A stretch of 64,000 bases of DNA from Streptomyces aculeolatus (GCF_020400605.1 NZ_JAINRD010000022.1:114128-178127); one strand, 5' to 3'. Shown: positions 33,915 to 42,297, numbered from the stretch's first letter. Numbers and translations: made by a program. Notes: generated by a model from the letters alone, not told the origin.

Positions 33915-35021
33915 ATGTTCCCCTCCGGAAAGAAAATCAGGCAGAGCAGGAAAACCGTCGCCGGTATCGCGGGTGCGACGACCGCGGCACTTCTTCTCGC
34001 CGGCTGCGGCGGCGACTCTGGAGACGACTCCTCCGCCGGCGGCCTGGACAAGGTCACCGTGCAGCTCGACTACCAACTCCGCGGCAACCACGGCATGTTC
34101 TACGTCGCCGACAAGCTCGGCTACTTCGAGGACGAGGGCATCGACGTCGAGAGCATCAAGACCGGCACCGGCTCGCCCGACGCGCTGCGCATCGTCGGCA
34201 CCGGCCGCGCCGACTTCGGCTTCGGCGACCTGCCGTCGCTCGTCACCGCGCGCTCCCAGGACGTGCCCGTCACCACCCTGGCCGCCGTCAACCAGACCTC
34301 GCCGCTGGCCATGTGCACGGTGAAGGACAAGAACAAGCTGACGTCGATCGACGACCTGAAGGGCATGACCGCCGGCATCCACGCCGCCGGCTCGACCTTC
34401 ATCTTCTACCAGGCGCTGCTCGCGGACAACGGCCTGAGCCGCGACGACCTCAAGGAGGTCAGCGTCACCCCGCCCTACGAGAACTACCTGATCCAGGGCA
34501 AGGTCGACACCGTCCCCTGCTACATCGACGCCGAGGTGCCGCAACTGGAGGACGCCGCCGGCGGCGAGGGCTCGCTCGACGTCCTGCTCGGCTCCGAGCA
34601 CGGCTACGAGGGCTACGGCTCCGGCCTGTTCACCAGCGACAACATGGTCGAGAACGAACCCGACGTGGTGCAGCGCTTCACCAACGCCTACGTCAAGGCG
34701 TTCGACTACGTCATGAAGAACCCGGACAAGACCGCTCAGATCCTCGCCGAGTCCTCCCCGGAGAACCGCGACAAGGCCGAGCTGTTCGAGCGGCAGATCC
34801 AGGCGGACATCGACCACACCTTCACCAGCGACGTCACGGAGAAGCACGGCCTGGGAGCCATGGACAAGCAGGTGTGGCAGGCGACCATCGACACCCTCGC
34901 CGACCAGGACGTGCTCAAGGGCGGCACGCCCAGCGTCGCCGACGTCCACCAGGAGAAGTTCGTCGAGAAGGCCGCGAAGGCCGGCGCCGGATCCGGTGCC
35001 GGGAACGACGCCGGCAACTGA
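33915..35021 (+). CDS. NMT1/TauA-type substrate-binding lipoprotein
   Basis: The 368-residue protein has a lipoprotein signal with lipobox LLAGC at about residues 28-32, so it is anchored to the outer face of the membrane. The mature part starts KVTVQLDYQLRGNHGMFYVADKLGYFEDEGIDVE, the NMT1/THI5-like opening of proteins that bind thiamine pyrimidine precursors, sulfonates or aromatic acids. An Ala/Gly-rich tail ends the protein. The start follows AGGAG. The downstream enzymes suggest that it binds a pyridine such as 4-pyridoxate or a B6 vitamer; that is inferred from context only. Confidence 0.85.
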   Translation: MFPSGKKIRQSRKTVAGIAGATTAALLLAGCGGDSGDDSSAGGLDKVTVQLDYQLRGNHGMFYVADKLGYFEDEGIDVESIKTGTGSPDALRIVGTGRADFGFGDLPSLVTARSQDVPVTTLAAVNQTSPLAMCTVKDKNKLTSIDDLKGMTAGIHAAGSTFIFYQALLADNGLSRDDLKEVSVTPPYENYLIQGKVDTVPCYIDAEVPQLEDAAGGEGSLDVLLGSEHGYEGYGSGLFTSDNMVENEPDVVQRFTNAYVKAFDYVMKNPDKTAQILAESSPENRDKAELFERQIQADIDHTFTSDVTEKHGLGAMDKQVWQATIDTLADQDVLKGGTPSVADVHQEKFVEKAAKAGAGSGAGNDAGN

Positions 35022-35072
35022 AGGCGCGCCGGCCGCCTCCGGGCGGCCGGCACGACGACTGAGAGCGGAGCT

Positions 35073-36227
35073 ATGGAAACCACGGTTGACAGGCGGGGGC
35101 GCCACGCGGAGGTGTCCGGCGCCGGGTTCGCGGGCCTGACCGCCGCCGCGGCGCTCGCGCAGCGCGGGTGGTCGGTGCGGGTGCACGAGAAGGGTACGGA
35201 GCTGCGCGAGCAGGGGGCCGGCATCGTCCTGTGGCACAACAGCCTCAAGGTGCTGAAGGCCATCGGCGCGTACGAGGCGGTGATGGCCGAGTCGATGACG
35301 CCGCCGTACTACGAGACCCGCTTCCAGCACGCCAGCGTGTCCCACGAGGACTTCGGCGGCCTGCCCTGGCGCACCATGACCCGGCCCTACCTCCACAAGT
35401 GCCTCCTGGACGCCGCCCTCGCGGCCGGTGTCGAGATCCGCACCGGATCCGAGGTGGTCGCCGCCGACCCCCGCGGCCGGGTCACCCTCGCCTCCGGCGA
35501 GACCCTCCACGCCGACCTCGTCGTCGGCGCCGACGGGGTGAAGTCGAAGGTCCGCGACTCCATAGGCTTCGAGCAGGAGCGCTGGAAGTCCCGCGACGGG
35601 ATCACGCGGTTCCTCGTGCCGCGCCGCAAGGCCGAACTCGGCCCCGGCGAGTGGGACAACGTCATCGACTTCTGGAACCTCGAACCCCGTTACCTGCGGG
35701 TCCTCTACGTGCCGTGCAACGACCGCGAGCTGTACCTGGCCCTCGGCGCGCCCCGCGCCGACGAGCAGGGCAGCCGCACCCCCATCGACCTGGACCTGTG
35801 GACGTCCGCGTACCCCGAGCTGACCCCCGTCCTCCAGGCCGCCGCCACCGCCGCGGACCCCCGCTACTACGGCTACGAGACCACCGCCGTCGCCGAGTGG
35901 CGCCGCGGCGCCGTCGCCCTCGTCGGCGACTCCGCACACGCCATGCCCCCCGCGCTCGCGCAGGGCGCCGGCTGCGCGATGGCCAACGCCTACACCCTGG
36001 CAGTCGCCGCCACCGAGGCCGACGACGGCGGGATCGAGGCGGCCCTGGCCGGCTGGGAGGAGCAGGAGCGGCCGTTCACCGACCGCTGCCAGCGTCGCTC
36101 CGCCGACTTCGCCGCCACCCGCGCGATGTCCGAGGGCAACCAGTTCACGCTGGAGAACCTCGAAACGGCCCTGTACGACCCGACCAACCCCAACCGCCAC
36201 GCCCTGTCCGTCGTGCGGAGCCAGTAG
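35073..36227 (+). CDS. 2-methyl-3-hydroxypyridine-5-carboxylate (MHPC) oxygenase
   Basis: The 384-residue flavoprotein has the FAD-binding GAGFAGL (16-22), the DG motif near residue 155 (VVGADGVKSKVRDSIGF) and the second flavin motif VGDSAHAMPPALAQGAGCAM (Asp286). Across its length it parallels Mesorhizobium loti MHPC oxygenase as I know it: LREQGAGIVLWHNSLKVL, TPPYYETRF, GLPWRTMTRPYLH, ELGPGEWDNVIDFWN and the ITDRCQ-like FTDRCQRRSADFAATRAMSEGN. That enzyme uses NAD(P)H and O2 to hydroxylate and open the pyridine ring, giving alpha-(N-acetylaminomethylene)succinate. The next enzymes of the pathway are encoded downstream, which strengthens the call. A related hydroxynicotinate monooxygenase is the alternative. 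Confidence 0.87.
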   Translation: METTVDRRGRHAEVSGAGFAGLTAAAALAQRGWSVRVHEKGTELREQGAGIVLWHNSLKVLKAIGAYEAVMAESMTPPYYETRFQHASVSHEDFGGLPWRTMTRPYLHKCLLDAALAAGVEIRTGSEVVAADPRGRVTLASGETLHADLVVGADGVKSKVRDSIGFEQERWKSRDGITRFLVPRRKAELGPGEWDNVIDFWNLEPRYLRVLYVPCNDRELYLALGAPRADEQGSRTPIDLDLWTSAYPELTPVLQAAATAADPRYYGYETTAVAEWRRGAVALVGDSAHAMPPALAQGAGCAMANAYTLAVAATEADDGGIEAALAGWEEQERPFTDRCQRRSADFAATRAMSEGNQFTLENLETALYDPTNPNRHALSVVRSQ

Positions 36228-36248
36228 GACGAGAAGGAGACAACCCTG

Positions 36249-36860
36249 ATGACCCCCGAGGAGCAGGTGCTGAAGGACTACCGGGTACGGCGCTGGGTCG
36301 GCCTGGTCGAGGAGACGCTGCACGAGAACGGCCCCGTGGCCGCCCGGCCGCTGCGCAAGGCGGTGTGCGGCGTCGTCGTCAAGAACCCGTTCGCCGGCAC
36401 CTACGCCGACGACCTGTCCGCGCTCACCGCGCCGAGCGCCGCGCTGGGGACGGCGCTCGGCCGGCGGGCCGCGGCCCTCCTCGGCGACGCGCCGGTGGAG
36501 AGCTACGGCAAGGGCGGGCTGGCCGGGCTGGCAGGCGAGCAGGAGCACGTCGTCGCCTGCGTCACCACCGTCTTCGGCAACGCGCTGCGCGAGGCGATCG
36601 GCGGCGGCGCCGCGTGGATCTCCTCCGCGACGAAGACCGCCGCCGCGGGCGCGGGCCTCGACATCCCGCTGGCGTACAAGGACGAGGTCTACGTCCGTTC
36701 CCACTACGACGCCGTCACCGTCTCCGTACCCGATGTGCCGCGCCCCGACGAGCTGTTCATCTGCGTGGCCGTCGCCAGCGGCGGCCGGGTCCACGAGCGG
36801 GTCGGCGGCCTGACCGCCGCCGAGGCCCGCGAGCAGGCCGCGGCCGGCCAGGCCCGGTGA
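36249..36860 (+). CDS. AA_synth (DUF1185) family protein
   Basis: The 203-residue protein fits the so-called amino acid synthesis family: VVKNPFAGTYADDLSALTAP, SYGKGGLAGLAGEQEHVVAC, GNALREAIGGGAAWISSATK, and DELFICVAVASGGRVHERVGG. Structures exist for the family but no proven reaction is known to me. Members often sit beside enzymes that degrade heterocyclic or amide compounds. Here it lies 21 bases after the MHPC oxygenase gene and 14 before the decarboxylase gene, so it is co-transcribed and may act on an unstable pyridine or enamine intermediate. Confidence 0.78.
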   Translation: MTPEEQVLKDYRVRRWVGLVEETLHENGPVAARPLRKAVCGVVVKNPFAGTYADDLSALTAPSAALGTALGRRAAALLGDAPVESYGKGGLAGLAGEQEHVVACVTTVFGNALREAIGGGAAWISSATKTAAAGAGLDIPLAYKDEVYVRSHYDAVTVSVPDVPRPDELFICVAVASGGRVHERVGGLTAAEAREQAAAGQAR

Positions 36861-36874
36861 GAAGGAGAGTTCCG

Positions 36875-37615
36875 ATGCAGACCAGCGATGCGCTGTACTC
36901 CCAGGACGACTCCGTCGCCAACGTGCTCGACAACCTCGCCAGGGCCCACCGGATCCTGGAGCTGGAGGGCCACGGCGACATGTCCATGGGCCACCTGTCC
37001 TACCGCGACCCGCACGGCCGCGGGCTGTGGCTCAAGCGCGGCAACCTCGGCATGGAGGAGGTGCAGGCCGGCGACTACATCCTCATCGGCTTCGACGGCA
37101 CCGTCCTGGAAGGCCAGGGGCTGCGCCACCTCGAATGGCCGCTGCACGCCGAGATCATGCTCGCCCGGCCCGACGTCAACGTCGTCGGCCACTCGCACCC
37201 GTTCCAGGCCACGGTCCTCGGCGCCGGCCGCGGGCGGATCGAGCCGGTGAACAACCACGGCGTGTGGTTCGCCGAGCACGGCGTCCCGCGCTTCGACGCC
37301 ACCAGCCACATCATCACCACCCAGGAGCTGGGCCGCGACCTCGCCGTGGTCCTCGGCGACGCCGACGCCGTGCTCCAGGCCAACCACGGCGCCTCGTTCG
37401 TCGGCCGCAACGTCCGCGACGCGACGCTCGCCGGGATCTTCCTGGAGAAGGCCGCCGCCTTCCAGCTCGCGCTGGCCGGCTCCGGGCTGCCGTACGACCC
37501 CCCGGACGCGGACGAGAGCGTCGAGAAGAACCGCCGCATCTACCCCGAACGCGCCCGCGACAACTACTGGATGTACTTCAACCGCAAGCTCGACCGGCTC
37601 GAGGCCGCCCGCTGA
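36875..37615 (+). CDS. 3-Hydroxy-2-methylpyridine-4,5-dicarboxylate decarboxylase, class II aldolase fold
   Basis: The 246-residue protein is a class II aldolase/adducin family member: GHGDMSMGHLSYRDP near residue 35, the metal ligands His106 and His108 in VVGHSHPF, and a later LQANHGASFVG histidine. In the M. loti B6 pathway, HMPDC 4-decarboxylase belongs to this family and removes CO2 from the pyridine dicarboxylate to give MHPC. A generic sugar-phosphate aldolase is possible, but its neighbours are the preceding and following steps of that same pathway. The ATG follows GAAGGAGAG. Confidence 0.8.
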   Translation: MQTSDALYSQDDSVANVLDNLARAHRILELEGHGDMSMGHLSYRDPHGRGLWLKRGNLGMEEVQAGDYILIGFDGTVLEGQGLRHLEWPLHAEIMLARPDVNVVGHSHPFQATVLGAGRGRIEPVNNHGVWFAEHGVPRFDATSHIITTQELGRDLAVVLGDADAVLQANHGASFVGRNVRDATLAGIFLEKAAAFQLALAGSGLPYDPPDADESVEKNRRIYPERARDNYWMYFNRKLDRLEAAR

Positions 37616-37703
37616 GCCCGCCCGCGCCGGGCCCGCCCCCGCAGGACCCGCGCGCCCCGGGCAGGAGAAGCAGCCGCAGCAGCACAGCACGAAAGGAACC
37701 ATC

Positions 37704-38636
37704 GTGAGCATTCCCACCACCAGCGCCGTCCTCGGCTCGGGGAGCATGGGGCCCGGCATCGCCGCGCTGCTCGCCCGCTACGGATCCGACGTACGGCTCT
37801 ACGACGTCAGCGAAGAGGCCCTGGCGCGGGCGGAGGGGACCTGCGCCGGCGTCGTCGCGCACCTCGACCGCCTCGACGTGCCGGTCACCCCCGGCGGCTC
37901 CGTCACCTTCGAACGCGACCAGGCCAAGGCGCTCGCCGGCGCCGACCTCGTCATTGAGGCGGTGCCGGAGCGGCTGGAGCTGAAGAAGACGGTGCTCGCC
38001 CAGGTCGAGGACGCGGTGCGGGACGACGCGATCATCGCGACCAACACCTCCGGCATCCCGATCTCCGACATGGCGGTGGACATGGCCCACCCCGAGCGCC
38101 TGATCGGCATGCACTGGTCCAACCCGCCGCACCTCATCCCGATGATCGAGATCGTCAGGGGCGCGCGCACCGGCGCCGCGGTCGAGGACCGCCTCGTCGG
38201 CATCGTCGAGGCGTTCGGCTACGAGGCCGTGGTCGAGAAGGAGGTGCCCGGCTTCGTCGAGAACCGCGTGCTGTACGCCGTGCTGCGCGAGTGCATGGCG
38301 CTCGTCGAGGAGGGCGTGGTCTCCCAGCGCGACCTGGACACCGTCGTGAAGTGGGGCGTCGGCTACAAGCTCGCCGTCATCGGCCCCATGCGGCTGGTCG
38401 ACATGGCGGGCCTGGACATCTACGAGGCCGTCGGCTCCTACCTCAACCGCGACCTGTCCACCGAGTCCGGCGTCTCCTCGCTGGTCACCGAGCTGACCGC
38501 CCAGGGCAGGCTCGGCATGAAGACCGGCGGCGGCCTGTACGAGTACGGCGAGGGCGAAGTCGCCGCCAAGCGCTCCGACATCGTCGACGGCCTGGTGAGC
38601 GTCCGCAAGGCGCTCTCCGCGATCAAGCCGGTCTGA
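37704..38636 (+). CDS. 5-Formyl-3-hydroxy-2-methylpyridine-4-carboxylate dehydrogenase, HADH fold
   Basis: The 310-residue protein has the NAD-binding LGSGSMGPGIAALLAR, the helical IEAVPERLELKK segment, and HWSNPPHLIPMIEI with the catalytic-type His, as in 3-hydroxyacyl-CoA dehydrogenases. The C-terminal domain shows GFVENRVLYAVLRECMALVE. In Mesorhizobium the enzyme oxidising FHMPC to the dicarboxylate is a homologue of 3-hydroxyacyl-CoA dehydrogenase, so this is the third pathway member here. The GTG start has GAAAGGA upstream. An ordinary fatty-acid dehydrogenase is less likely, because no thiolase or hydratase gene is nearby. Confidence 0.78.
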   Translation: MSIPTTSAVLGSGSMGPGIAALLARYGSDVRLYDVSEEALARAEGTCAGVVAHLDRLDVPVTPGGSVTFERDQAKALAGADLVIEAVPERLELKKTVLAQVEDAVRDDAIIATNTSGIPISDMAVDMAHPERLIGMHWSNPPHLIPMIEIVRGARTGAAVEDRLVGIVEAFGYEAVVEKEVPGFVENRVLYAVLRECMALVEEGVVSQRDLDTVVKWGVGYKLAVIGPMRLVDMAGLDIYEAVGSYLNRDLSTESGVSSLVTELTAQGRLGMKTGGGLYEYGEGEVAAKRSDIVDGLVSVRKALSAIKPV

Positions 38637-38654
38637 GCGGAGGGGAGAGGGACC

Positions 38655-39542
38655 GTGAACCGCGTACCACAGCAGCCGGACCCGGCACCGCACGCCGCCC
38701 CCGCGGCGCTCCCCGACGCGCTGCCGGGCCTGGCCCACGTGCGCGCCGGGGACGTCGGGCTGTGCGTACGCGATGCCGGCAGCGGTCCGGCGGTCGTGCT
38801 GCTGCACGGCACGACCGCCAGCCTCGGCGTCTGGGACGCCGTGGTCGAGCGGCTCGGCGAGACGGTGCGGACCGTCGCCGTCGACCAGCGCGGCCACGGC
38901 CGCAGCGGCAAGCCCGCCGCCGGCTACGACGCCGCCGCGTACACCGCCGACGTGCTCGCACTCGTCCGCGAACTGGAGCTGGGCCCCGTGGTGGCCGTCG
39001 GGCACTCGCTCGGCGCCCGCAACGCCCTGGTGCTGGCCGCCGAGCATCCCGAGGCGGTCGCGGGCGTCGTCGCCGTCGACTACACCCCGTACGTCGAACC
39101 GGAGGTGCTCGACGCCCTGGAGGCCCGGGTACGCGGCGGCGACCGCGCCTTCGCCTCCGGCACGGACGTCGAGACGTACCTGCGCGAGCGCTACCCCCTG
39201 CTGCCCGCCGACGCCGTCCGACGCCGGCGCCGCTACGGCTACGCCCCGGCCGCCGCCGGCCCGACGCTGCGCCCGCTCGCCGACCCCGCGGCCATGGTCC
39301 GCACCGTCGACGGGCTGCGCCGCGACTTCGCCGCCGAGACCGCGGCCGTCCGCGTCCCCGTCACCCTGCTGCGCGGCGAGCACAGCGCGATCGTCTCCCC
39401 GCGCGCCTTCGCCGCCACCCGCGAACTGCGCCCGGACTTCCGCGCCGTCGAACTCGCCGGACTCGACCACTACCTGCCCGAGGAGGACCCGCACACCGTC
39501 GCGGACGAGATCGTCCGCATGCTCGACCGGACGACGGGCTGA
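38655..39542 (+). CDS. Alpha/beta hydrolase, probable AAMS amidohydrolase
   Basis: The 295-residue protein has the alpha/beta hydrolase core: LLHGTTASLGVWDAVV (oxyanion loop), DQRGHGRSGKP, nucleophile Ser118 in GHSLGARN, and His272 in LAGLDHYLPEEDP. The N-terminal 30 residues are a Pro/Ala leader. In vitamin B6 degradation, alpha-(N-acetylaminomethylene)succinate hydrolase has this fold and yields succinic semialdehyde, acetate, ammonia and CO2. Its place directly after the other three pathway genes makes this the likely role. The GTG follows GAGGGGAGAGGG. Confidence 0.78.
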   Translation: MNRVPQQPDPAPHAAPAALPDALPGLAHVRAGDVGLCVRDAGSGPAVVLLHGTTASLGVWDAVVERLGETVRTVAVDQRGHGRSGKPAAGYDAAAYTADVLALVRELELGPVVAVGHSLGARNALVLAAEHPEAVAGVVAVDYTPYVEPEVLDALEARVRGGDRAFASGTDVETYLRERYPLLPADAVRRRRRYGYAPAAAGPTLRPLADPAAMVRTVDGLRRDFAAETAAVRVPVTLLRGEHSAIVSPRAFAATRELRPDFRAVELAGLDHYLPEEDPHTVADEIVRMLDRTTG

Positions 39543-39579
39543 CCCGCCCGCGCCCCGCCACCGAGAGGACTGCAGTCCC

Positions 39580-40035
39580 ATGCCCCTGAACATCAAGGAC
39601 CTCGCCGTCGCCGCCGACGGCTTCGGCCCCGGCGAGCGGATCCCCGACCGGCACGCCGCCGACCACGGCAACGCCGCCCCCGGCATCGAGATCACCGGAG
39701 TCCCGGCCGGCACGGCGGAACTCGCGCTGATCCTCCACGACCCCGACGCGCCGCTGCCGCAGGGCTTCACCCACTGGGTGGTCTACGGCATCGACCCGGC
39801 CGCACCCGCCGTGCCCGCATCCGGGGGCGCCGTCCGGGAAGGGCCCAACTCCCTTGGCGACAAGGCCTATACGGGACCCCAGCCGCCGCCGGGGCACGGT
39901 ACCCATCACTACTATTTCTGGGTGTACGCCCTCGACACCCCGGTCGTGGGCGAGCCGTCGCGCGAGGAGTTCCTGAGCGCGTACGGCGACCGCGTCATCG
40001 AGCAGAACCGGCTCGTCGGCACGTACTCCGCCTGA
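39580..40035 (+). CDS. YbhB/YbcL-type PEBP protein
   Basis: The 151-residue protein has the phosphatidylethanolamine-binding-protein core: LILHDPDAPLPQGFTHWVVYG (conserved DPDAP and the His of HW) and GHGTHHYYFWVYALD (GxHxYxF). No signal peptide is present. Bacterial PEBPs have no settled function; proposals include ligand binding and inhibition of enzymes. Its inclusion in the pyridine-degradation operon, 38 bases after the hydrolase and 45 before the regulator, is unexplained and may be incidental. Confidence 0.82.
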   Translation: MPLNIKDLAVAADGFGPGERIPDRHAADHGNAAPGIEITGVPAGTAELALILHDPDAPLPQGFTHWVVYGIDPAAPAVPASGGAVREGPNSLGDKAYTGPQPPPGHGTHHYYFWVYALDTPVVGEPSREEFLSAYGDRVIEQNRLVGTYSA

Positions 40036-40079
40036 CGCACCCGGGGATACACCCACGAGCACAGAAGGGCGAGCGCATC

Positions 40080-40844
40080 GTGTCTGAAGGGCGGGAGCGG
40101 ACCCCCGGCGTGGACAGCGCCAGGAGGGTGCTGAAGATCCTTCTCCTCTTCACCGAGAAGGGGCCGGAGCTGAGCGTGGAGGAGATCGCGCACTCCGTCG
40201 GGATCTCGGTCCCCTCCGCGTACCGGTTCGTCTCGCTGCTGCGCGAGATGGACATGGTGGAGGACAACGGCGGCGGCACGTACGTGCTCTCGCCGCGGAT
40301 CTTCCTGCTGGCCCGCAGCGCGGAGCAGGCCTTCCCGGTCTCCCGGGTGCTGCGCCCGCTCGTCGAGCGGCTGTCGAAGGAAACGGGCGAGGCGGCGCTC
40401 GTGATCCGGCGGGTGGGCGACTTCGCGACCTGCGTGGAGATGAGCCACCCCGAGCACACGATCCGGCTGTCGTTCGAGCCGGGGCAGATCATGAGCCTGC
40501 ACCGCGGCGCCGGGCCCAAGGTGCTGCTCGCCGCGATGGGCGAGGCGTGGGCCCAGCGCTACTTCGACCGGCTGCGCCCCGCCCCCTCGGCCGCCGAGCG
40601 GGACGCGGTGCTGGCGGAGGTGCAGGCCGTGGCCGCGCAGGGGTGGTCCAAGAGCGAGGCGGAGGTCGACGAGGGAGTGTGGGCGGTGGCCGCGCCGATC
40701 GGGGTGGGCGAGAAGGTCGTCGCCGCGGTCACGGTCGCCGGGCCGCACTTCCGCATCGACGACGAGCGCGCCGGGCACATCACGGAGCGCGTCGTGGCCG
40801 CCGCGGCGGAGCTGTCCGACTCGCTCAGCACCTGGCGGCACTAG
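40080..40844 (+). CDS. IclR-family transcriptional regulator
   Basis: The 254-residue protein has a winged helix (about 13-75: SARRVLKILLLFTEKGPELS, EEIAHSVGISVPSAYRFVSL) and an IclR effector domain (about 85-250) with FATCVEMSHPEHTIRLSFEPG and EVDEGVWAVAAPIG. It lies last in the B6-degradation operon in the same direction. IclR proteins in catabolic clusters usually repress or activate their operon in response to the substrate or an intermediate. The duplicated TGATAAC sequence at 32170-32197 is the most plausible target. GTG 40080 follows AAGGGCGAG. Confidence 0.85.
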   Translation: MSEGRERTPGVDSARRVLKILLLFTEKGPELSVEEIAHSVGISVPSAYRFVSLLREMDMVEDNGGGTYVLSPRIFLLARSAEQAFPVSRVLRPLVERLSKETGEAALVIRRVGDFATCVEMSHPEHTIRLSFEPGQIMSLHRGAGPKVLLAAMGEAWAQRYFDRLRPAPSAAERDAVLAEVQAVAAQGWSKSEAEVDEGVWAVAAPIGVGEKVVAAVTVAGPHFRIDDERAGHITERVVAAAAELSDSLSTWRH

Positions 40845-40859
40845 GGTCGACAGACCCCG

Positions 40860-40927
40860 GGCGCCGCCCCCGGGGGGTGCCACCGTCTGCCTCGCGTGGC
40901 GCGGTGACATCCCCCGGGGGCGGTGCC
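40860..40927. terminator. Bidirectional terminator between IclR and TerD genes
   Basis: A 17-base arm at 40860-40876 pairs with 40911-40927 with one mismatch, around a 34-base loop. It sits between the convergent IclR (plus) and TerD (minus) genes, so it probably ends both transcripts. Confidence 0.7.
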
Positions 40928-40928
40928 G

Positions 40929-41462
40929 TCAGCCGCCGGCCACGGTCCCCATGAGGGCCGAGAACGACGCGGGGTCGGTGTCGAAGCCGTGCACCACCGG
41001 GTGGAACTGCCAGGTGCCGGACTCCTCGCGGACGAATTCGGCGACGGTCGCGGCGGTGGCGGCGCCGACCGCGCCGAAGTCGTCGGCGGCCAGCTCGTCC
41101 ACGCCGTCGCGCACCTGCACGTGGGTGCCCGTCACCTCGCCGAAGGTCAGCCGCCCGGCGCCCTGCTGGATCGCGACGCCGACGACGACGCGGGCGTACG
41201 CGGGGGCGATGCGCGCGAACTCCAGCGTCAGTACCTCGTCGGCGCCGAAGCCCTGGCCGGTCTGGCTGTGCCGCTGGAGGGTGATCGTGCCGTCGGGGGC
41301 GCGGCTGTCGAAATGGACGAGGTAGGCCGGCTCGCCGTGCGGGTCCTCGGCGGTGTACGTCGCCGCGATCAGGTCCAGGTCGTGGGAGGGCGCGCCGAGG
41401 GGACTGGGGTCCCACTTCAGCGCGATCTCGACCTTGCCGACACCCTTGTTGAGACCGGTCAC
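40929..41462 (-). CDS. TerD-family stress protein
   Basis: The 177-residue protein starts at GTG 41462 (TGLNKGVGKVEIALKWDPSP) after GAGAGGGGAG and shows the TerD core: SHDLDLIAATYTA (calcium-binding acidic positions), RHSQTGQGFGADEVLTLEF and VVGVAIQQGAGRLTFGEV. TerD proteins form calcium-dependent complexes linked to tellurite and envelope stress; streptomycetes have many copies with roles in differentiation. The longer upstream start lacks a ribosome site. It is a single gene, with no ter operon nearby. Confidence 0.88.
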   Translation of the reverse strand: MTGLNKGVGKVEIALKWDPSPLGAPSHDLDLIAATYTAEDPHGEPAYLVHFDSRAPDGTITLQRHSQTGQGFGADEVLTLEFARIAPAYARVVVGVAIQQGAGRLTFGEVTGTHVQVRDGVDELAADDFGAVGAATAATVAEFVREESGTWQFHPVVHGFDTDPASFSALMGTVAGG

Positions 41463-41858
41463 CGGGCTCCCCTCTCCCGTACTCCTGCGTGCTCCTGGCA
41501 CAACTGCCCGGCGCGGCCCGCCGGTTGCCCCTATCGTGTCACGTCCCGCCGCACGGGGGAGCGGCGTGCGGGGAGCGCGGAGCGGCACGCGGGGGGCGGG
41601 AGCGCCCTGAGCGGCACGGGTGCGCCCGCGGCAGTACGGGGCCCGGGGCGGCGCGCTCGCGGACCGCCTTGCGCGGCGGTTACACCAGAGGACCGGTCCA
41701 CTGGCACCGCGGCGCCCGATTGACGGTGCGTGTCCTGCACGTCACGCTCGGGCCGTCCGCCACCCATGTTCCCCGGCGGGCTCTCGGTACCCGTACGCCA
41801 CCCCCACATGGCATTTCGGACTGTCATGTACGGGACAATCTGAAGGGAGCTCGAACAC
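41463..41858. other. 396-base intergenic region between TerD and the Cys-rich gene
   Basis: This divergent spacer holds no convincing gene. A TTGACG (about 41718-41723) without a clear -10 partner and a short AT-richer patch just before the Cys-rich gene (ACAATCTGAAGG) are the only notable points. It presumably carries promoters for both neighbours. Confidence 0.4.
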
Positions 41859-42284
41859 ATGGCTTGCAGTACGAACTACCTCTGGCGCGGCGAAGCCACC
41901 TGGTTCTGCTGCGGCGCCGCCTGGGGCCCCTGCGGCTCCGCCGGCGGCGGCGCCTGCGGCAACTGCCGCTCCGCCTCGAACCACGGCGCCTGGCCGAACG
42001 CCTCCGCCGCCTGCTGGGACATCACCCGGCCCGACCTGTGCGGCGAGGGCGGCATCCCGCGGCGCGGCTGCGGCTCCGTCATGCGCGTCGTCCAGGAGTG
42101 CTCCAAGTCGGCCGTCTGCATCACCATCACCGACTGCGGCCCGCGCACCAAGAGCTTCTGCGGCGAGGCGGCCTGCTGCAACGGCGTCTGCCGCACCAAC
42201 CGCATCCTCGACCTGACGCCCGCGGCGTACTCCCAGATCGCCAGCCTCAGCTCCGGCAAGACCGGTGTCTGGATCTACGAGTGA
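41859..42284 (+). CDS. Cysteine-rich double-psi-beta-barrel protein without signal peptide
   Basis: The 141-residue protein contains sixteen cysteines, including CC pairs at WFCCG and ACCNG. Its C-terminal half has the RlpA/barwin-like pattern: strand VCITITDCGPRTKSFCG, then RILDLTPAAYSQIASLSSG-K. These features suggest a disulfide-stabilised double-psi beta barrel acting outside the cell, yet the N-terminus (MACSTNYLWRGEATWF) is not a signal peptide. A stop seven codons upstream excludes a longer form. AAGGGAG precedes the ATG. The next two genes encode a Tat-exported protein and a MauE-like redox membrane protein, so export with a partner and oxidative folding are suggested. Barwin-like glycan binding is a guess. 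Confidence 0.75.
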   Translation: MACSTNYLWRGEATWFCCGAAWGPCGSAGGGACGNCRSASNHGAWPNASAACWDITRPDLCGEGGIPRRGCGSVMRVVQECSKSAVCITITDCGPRTKSFCGEAACCNGVCRTNRILDLTPAAYSQIASLSSGKTGVWIYE

Positions 42285-42297
42285 AGGAGGCCCGGCC

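Noticed and set aside
33804..36794. 996-codon minus-strand frame over the binding protein and oxygenase genes
   Set aside because: It is a shadow frame; the plus-strand products have clear lipobox, FAD and AA_synth motifs.
37704..38636. Fatty-acid beta-oxidation 3-hydroxyacyl-CoA dehydrogenase
   Set aside because: The fold fits, but no thiolase, hydratase or CoA ligase gene accompanies it, whereas three enzymes of 4-pyridoxate degradation do.
41859..42284. Methylamine dehydrogenase small subunit (MauA)
   Set aside because: High Cys content and a MauE-like neighbour suggested it, but there is no Tat signal on the protein itself, no TTQ tryptophan context, and no large subunit gene; the C-terminus looks RlpA/barwin-like.
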